Shown piece after piece: positions 52,555 to 56,174 of a DNA stretch of 56,174 bases. Both the position numbers and the translations under genes were made by a program. Origin of the DNA: Pseudomonadota bacterium (GTDB taxonomy: Bacteria; Pseudomonadota; Gammaproteobacteria; Burkholderiales; Chitinibacteraceae); the NCBI GenBank assembly GCA_018261735.1, contig JAGTRM010000028.1, positions 1 through 56,174 on the forward strand, written 5' to 3'. Under the pieces are notes generated by a model that did not search any database, was not told where the DNA came from, and saw only the letters and a program-made list of their open reading frames with translations. How positions within the stretch are numbered: the stretch's first letter is position 1; each line of letters opens with the position of its first letter.

Positions 52555-52735
52555 CGGAATAGCAAGAACTGTAGGTCGGATAAGACGAAGGCGCCATCCG
52601 ACGCATGTATGCATGAAAAAACCCATGTCGGAAGACGCTACGCTTTTCCGAACTACACCGCGTACGGCGCATTTGTAGGGCCGTAGGGCACTCGAAGCGA
52701 AGCGCAGTGCGCCGGATGTTTTAGGCATGTTTGTT
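52555..52735. repeat. Mosaic of short palindromic intergenic repeats
   Basis: Within the 417-bp space between the YiiX-like gene and acnB. GTCGGAT and ATCCGAC (52575-52602) form one hairpin; TCGGAA and TTCCGA (52627-52651) form another; GTAGGGC...GCGCCGGATG-type sequence follows. These look like degenerate REP units. No gene is supported here. The YiiX-like promoter must lie at the left edge. Confidence 0.5.
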
Positions 52736-52794
52736 CTGCCTGCGGCGGGGGTTCGGCGGGTTGCGCTACGCTTCGAACCCGCCCGACCATTGGG

Positions 52795-52831
52795 CTTTGC
52801 ATTCCCGCCGGTCACCTCCGCCGGAATGACG
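52795..52831. repeat. REP-like palindromic repeat, copy 2
   Basis: CTTTGCATTCC, CGCCGGTCACCTCCGCCGG and AATGACG follow one another, differing from the copy at 50825-50861 at two positions. Confidence 0.6.
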
Positions 52832-52850
52832 TACAAGAACAACACTCCGA

Positions 52851-52883
52851 AAAAAAACAGCCCGGCAAAAACCGGGCTGTTTC
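52851..52883 (-). terminator. Terminator of acnB
   Basis: On the minus strand AAACAGCCCGG and CCGGGCTGTTT form the stem around a T-rich loop, followed by a run of Ts, 24 bp after the acnB stop. Confidence 0.88.
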
Positions 52884-52906
52884 ATTTACTGATTACCGCA
52901 GCAGCA

Positions 52907-55489
52907 TCACTTCACTGCAACTTCCTGATAATCCGCAATCTGGTCGAAGTTCAGGTACTTGTACACTTCGCCCGCCTTGGCATTGAGCACGCCCATGTCG
53001 GCCAGGTATTCGGCCACGGTCGGGATGCGGCCGAGCTTGGAACACACGGCAGCGAGCTCGGCCGAGCCCAGGTACACGTTGGTGTTCTTGCCCAGGCGGT
53101 TCGGGAAGTTGCGGGTGGAGGTGGACATCACCGTTGCGCCTTCGCGTACCTGTGCCTGGTTGCCCATACACAGCGAGCAGCCCGGCATTTCCGTGCGCGC
53201 ACCGGCCATGCCGAACACGCCGTAGTGGCCTTCTTCGGTCAGTTGCTTGGCATCCATCTTGGTCGGCGGGGCGATCCACAGCTTGGACGGCAGATCGCGC
53301 TTGCCTTCGAGCAGCTTGGAAGCGGCGCGGAAGTGGCCGATGTTGGTCATGCAGGAACCGATGAACACTTCGTCGATCTGGGTGCCGGCCACTTCAGACA
53401 GGAACTTCACGTCGTCCGGATCGTTCGGACAGGCGACGATCGGTTCCTTGATGTCGGCCAGATCGATTTCGATCACCGCGGCGTATTCGGCGTCGGCATC
53501 CGGTTGCAGCAGTTCCGGCTTGGCGATCCAGTCCTGCATCGCCTTGATCCGGCGCTCCAGCGTGCGCGCATCGCCGTAACCTTCCGCGATCATCCACTTT
53601 AGCAGCGTGATGTTCGAGTTCAGGTATTCGATGATCGGCTCTTTATCCAGATGCACCGTGCAGCCGGCGGCGGAGCGCTCGGCGGAAGCATCCGACAATT
53701 CAAACGCCTGCTCGACCTTGAGCTTGGGCAGGCCTTCGATTTCCAGGATGCGGCCGGAGAAGGCGTTGACCTTGCCGGCCTTGGCCACCGTCAGCAACCC
53801 TTGCTTGATGCCGTAGAGCGGAATCGCGTTGACCAGATCGCGCAGCGTCACGCCGGGCTGCATTTCACCCTTGAAGCGCACCAGCACGGATTCGGGCATG
53901 TCGAGCGGCATCACGCCGGTCGCTGCGGCAAACGCCACGAGTCCGGAGCCGGCCGGGAAGGAAATGCCGATCGGGAAGCGGGTGTGGCTGTCGCCGCCGG
54001 TGCCGACGGTATCGGGCATCAGCATGCGGTTGAGCCAGCTATGAATCACGCCATCGCCCGGGCGCAAGGAAACGCCGCCACGGTTGCGGATGAATTCCGG
54101 CAGTTCGTGGTGCATCTTCACGTCGACGGGCTTCGGGTAGGCGGCGGTGTGGCAGAACGACTGCATCACGAGGTCAGCCGAGAAACCGAGGCAAGCCAAG
54201 TCTTTCAGCTCGTCGCGCGTCATCGGGCCGGTGGTGTCTTGCGAGCCGACCGAGGTCATCTTCGGTTCGCAATAAGTACCGGGGCGCACGCCCTTGCCTT
54301 CCGGCAGACCGCAAGCGCGGCCGACCATCTTTTGCGCCAGCGAGAAGCCCTTGGCGGAGTCGGCCGGGTTGTGCGGCAGGCGGAACAGGGTGGAAGCCGG
54401 CAGGCCCAGCGCTTCGCGCGCCTTGGAGGTGAGACCACGGCCGATGATCAGGTTGATGCGGCCGCCAGCGCGCACTTCATCGAAAATCACTTCGGACTTG
54501 ATCTTGAACTCGGCAGCGACCGCACCGTTCTTTTCGATCTTGCCGGCGTACGGGTAGATGTCGATCACATCGCCCATCTCAAAGTTGGAGACATCGACTT
54601 CAATCGGCAACGCGCCGGAATCTTCCTGCGTATTGAAGAAGATCGGGGCGATCTTGCCGCCCAGGCACACGCCGCCGAAGCGCTTGTTCGGCACGAACGG
54701 AATGTCTTCGCCGGTCGCCCATATCACGCTGTTGGTGGCGGATTTGCGGCTGGAACCGGTGCCGACCACATCGCCCACGTAGGCAACCAGGTGGCCCTTT
54801 TTCTTCAGGTCTTCCAGGAAGCGCATCGGGCCGCGCTTTCCGTCTTCTTCCGGCACGAACGCCGCGCCGGGGCGCGTGTTCTTGAGCATGGCGAGATAAT
54901 GCAACGGAATGTCCGGGCGGCTCCAGGCATCGGGCGCGGGGGAAAGATCGTCGGTATTGGTTTCGCCCGGCACCTTGAACACGGTGACGGTGATTTTCTC
55001 GGCCACTTCCGGACGGCTGGTGAACCATTCGGCATCGGCCCAGGATTGCAGCACTTGCTTGGCGTTCGCGCTGCCCTTGTCGGCGAGATCCTTCACGTCA
55101 TGGAAGTAATCGAACATCAGCAGGGTTTTACTGAGGCCCGCTGCGGCAATCGCGCCGATGTCGGCATCGTCCAGCACATCGATCATCGGCTTGATATTGA
55201 AACCGCCGACCATGGTGCCGAGCAGTTCCACCGCTTTGGCGCGCGAGATCAGCGGGGATGTATCGGAACCCTTGGCGACAGCGGCGAGGAAAGCGGCCTT
55301 GACCTTGGCGGCATCATCCACGCCCGGCGGTACGCGGTGGGTGATCAGCTCGACCAGCAGCGCCTCTTCGCCCTGGGGCGGATTTTTCAGCAGTTCGACC
55401 AGATCTGCGGTTTGCTGCGCAGTAAGCGGCAGCGGCGGAATACCCAGCGCGGCGCGCTCGGCAACGTGTTGGCGGTAGGCTTCAAGCAT
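52907..55489 (-). CDS. acnB: Aconitate hydratase B
   Basis: Iron-sulfur enzyme of the TCA cycle, citrate to isocitrate, 860 residues; may also carry 2-methylaconitate activity. Seen: [20 protein letters not shown] at the N terminus (the AcnB HEAT-like domain), [14 protein letters not shown] of the swivel domain, [37 protein letters not shown], and the cluster Cys residues in [13 protein letters not shown] and [13 protein letters not shown] chose the ATG at 55489, which matches the E. coli start; an ATG 6 codons upstream is in frame. It lies 23 bp after sseA on the same strand and ends at a strong terminator. Confidence 0.97.
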   Translation of the reverse strand: MLEAYRQHVAERAALGIPPLPLTAQQTADLVELLKNPPQGEEALLVELITHRVPPGVDDAAKVKAAFLAAVAKGSDTSPLISRAKAVELLGTMVGGFNIKPMIDVLDDADIGAIAAAGLSKTLLMFDYFHDVKDLADKGSANAKQVLQSWADAEWFTSRPEVAEKITVTVFKVPGETNTDDLSPAPDAWSRPDIPLHYLAMLKNTRPGAAFVPEEDGKRGPMRFLEDLKKKGHLVAYVGDVVGTGSSRKSATNSVIWATGEDIPFVPNKRFGGVCLGGKIAPIFFNTQEDSGALPIEVDVSNFEMGDVIDIYPYAGKIEKNGAVAAEFKIKSEVIFDEVRAGGRINLIIGRGLTSKAREALGLPASTLFRLPHNPADSAKGFSLAQKMVGRACGLPEGKGVRPGTYCEPKMTSVGSQDTTGPMTRDELKDLACLGFSADLVMQSFCHTAAYPKPVDVKMHHELPEFIRNRGGVSLRPGDGVIHSWLNRMLMPDTVGTGGDSHTRFPIGISFPAGSGLVAFAAATGVMPLDMPESVLVRFKGEMQPGVTLRDLVNAIPLYGIKQGLLTVAKAGKVNAFSGRILEIEGLPKLKVEQAFELSDASAERSAAGCTVHLDKEPIIEYLNSNITLLKWMIAEGYGDARTLERRIKAMQDWIAKPELLQPDADAEYAAVIEIDLADIKEPIVACPNDPDDVKFLSEVAGTQIDEVFIGSCMTNIGHFRAASKLLEGKRDLPSKLWIAPPTKMDAKQLTEEGHYGVFGMAGARTEMPGCSLCMGNQAQVREGATVMSTSTRNFPNRLGKNTNVYLGSAELAAVCSKLGRIPTVAEYLADMGVLNAKAGEVYKYLNFDQIADYQEVAVK

Positions 55490-55512
55490 GATTGCGACCT
55501 CAGGCAATTAAT

Positions 55513-56174
55513 TCAATCGCACGAAACCGGACGAGCCGGGTCCGCGCACCATTCACTCCATGAACCGGCGTAGAGCCGCCCGCCATCCATCCCCGCACTG
55601 GCCAGCGCCAGCAGGTTATGACAGGCCGTCACGCCGGAACCGCACTGATGGACCACTTGTTCCACCGGGCGGTCACCCAGAATAACGGCCCATTCATTGC
55701 GCAGCGTCTCTGCGTTTTTGAACAGGCCGTTTTCCAGGTTCAGCTGAAAAAATCGGTTGGCAGCGCCAGGAATATGGCCGCCCACCGGGTCCAACGTTTC
55801 GCCAATGCCGCGGAAGCGCTCGGCGCCACGGGCATCGACAAGCAGAAATTCTTTGGTTTGCAGATTCGCCAGCACCTGATCGGCGCTAACCACCCGTTCT
55901 GCCTGCACGTTTGCAACAAACGTCGCGGGACGGGTTTGCGGCGCTGCAGTACTGACGGCTTGCCCGGCGGCAACCCAGGCGGCAAATCCACCCTCGAGCA
56001 CCTGCACCTTCGGGTGCCCCAGCCAGCCGAGCAGCCACCACAGGCGCGCCGCGCCCGGCACACCGGCCGGGTCGTCATAAGCCACCACATGGCTGCCGTT
56101 GTGAATACCGAGGCTGCCGAGTTTTTGCGCCAGTCGCTGCGGATCGGGCAACGGATGGCGGCCATTTTTGCCCG
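55513..56174 (-). CDS. sseA: Sulfurtransferase SseA (3-mercaptopyruvate/thiosulfate type), partial
   Basis: Two-domain rhodanese that transfers sulfur from mercaptopyruvate or thiosulfate. Seen: the frame is open through the right edge of the window, with HPLPDPQRLAQKLGSLG at its beginning here, then AYDDPAGVPGAARLWWLLGW and VLEGGFAAWVAAG (end of the first, inactive domain), VDARGAERFRGIGETLDPVG and HIPGAANRFF of the second domain, and the active-site Cys loop HQCGSGVTACHNLLAL. CGSGVTA is the loop form of the mercaptopyruvate type. The N terminus lies outside the window. acnB follows 23 bp downstream. Confidence 0.9.
   Translation of the reverse strand, partial: GKNGRHPLPDPQRLAQKLGSLGIHNGSHVVAYDDPAGVPGAARLWWLLGWLGHPKVQVLEGGFAAWVAAGQAVSTAAPQTRPATFVANVQAERVVSADQVLANLQTKEFLLVDARGAERFRGIGETLDPVGGHIPGAANRFFQLNLENGLFKNAETLRNEWAVILGDRPVEQVVHQCGSGVTACHNLLALASAGMDGGRLYAGSWSEWCADPARPVSCD

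Noticed and set aside
53651..55573. Long open frame (640 codons) on the plus strand opposite acnB
   Set aside because: It is the antisense shadow of acnB, caused by GC-rich codon use. Its product has no recognisable motif.
1..56174. CRISPR arrays, rRNA, tRNA or prophage
   Set aside because: No regularly spaced direct repeats, no rRNA or tRNA sequence and no phage structural genes were recognised anywhere in the window.

Overview
The window reads as ordinary chromosome from a Gram-negative betaproteobacterium. The marks are an rpoS with the proteobacterial sigma-S motifs, a MASE1/FixJ-type two-component pair, aconitase B, PrxQ/Bcp, Dps and DarP(YjgA), with GC-rich, C/G-ending codons almost throughout. 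Gene order and protein types look Neisseriales- or Rhodocyclales-like, but sequence alone does not fix the genus. The one stretch of clearly different base composition is an AT-rich block at about 49.0-50.7 kb.

Layout. 0-8.6 kb: start of rpoS, a GIY-YIG-like gene, a membrane sensor kinase with its FixJ-like regulator, an endonuclease/phosphatase-fold protein, malQ and tsaC/Sua5. 8.7-11.1 kb: a large Arg/Lys/Orn decarboxylase. 11.3-17.6 kb: one tightly packed operon with a FadR-type regulator, a polar-amino-acid-type ABC importer, allantoicase, ureidoglycolate lyase and an LrgAB pair. 17.6-20.1 kb, opposite strand: purine salvage (hpt, apt, an AzgA-type permease). 20.1-21.0 kb: a GDT1/UPF0016 manganese exporter gene behind a yybP-ykoY manganese riboswitch with a recognisable promoter. 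21-40 kb: housekeeping genes (protein tyrosine phosphatase, rarD, rlmJ, an acyltransferase, arginase, anmK, mnmD, rhlE, a ZIP transporter, dps, cysS, dcd, bcp, a PIN-PhoH protein, an orphan ParA, an AlkA-type glycosylase, pmbA, darP, mog, an esterase). 40.3-45.9 kb: two secreted lipoprotein pectate lyases of unrelated catalytic families (PL9 and PL1) that share an N-terminal module and nearly identical tandem operators. 46-47.8 kb: cbpA-cbpM-trxC. 47.8-50.7 kb: a periplasmic binding protein and the AT-rich block with a gene fragment, a secreted protein of unknown function and a Doc/Fic protein. 50.9-56.2 kb: a YiiX-like papain-fold lipid hydrolase or amidase, acnB, and a partial sseA.

How parts fit together. 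The 11.3-17.6 kb operon has the lower half of purine degradation (allantoate to ureidoglycolate to glyoxylate plus urea) with no upper half in view. That suggests the ABC importer brings in allantoate or a related ureide, and that the LrgAB pair, translationally coupled to ureidoglycolate lyase and homologous to the plant plastid glycolate/glycerate transporter, moves the C2 product. The convergent salvage cluster faces it across a shared terminator. The pectate lyase pair appears to be a small regulon under an unseen LacI-type repressor.

The spaces between genes hold several repeat types: two copies of a MITE-like element whose terminal arms co-vary, a separate 171-bp inverted-repeat element at the fixJ-like stop codon, and REP-like palindromes flanking the YiiX-like gene. 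No rRNA, tRNA, CRISPR array or complete insertion sequence was recognised.
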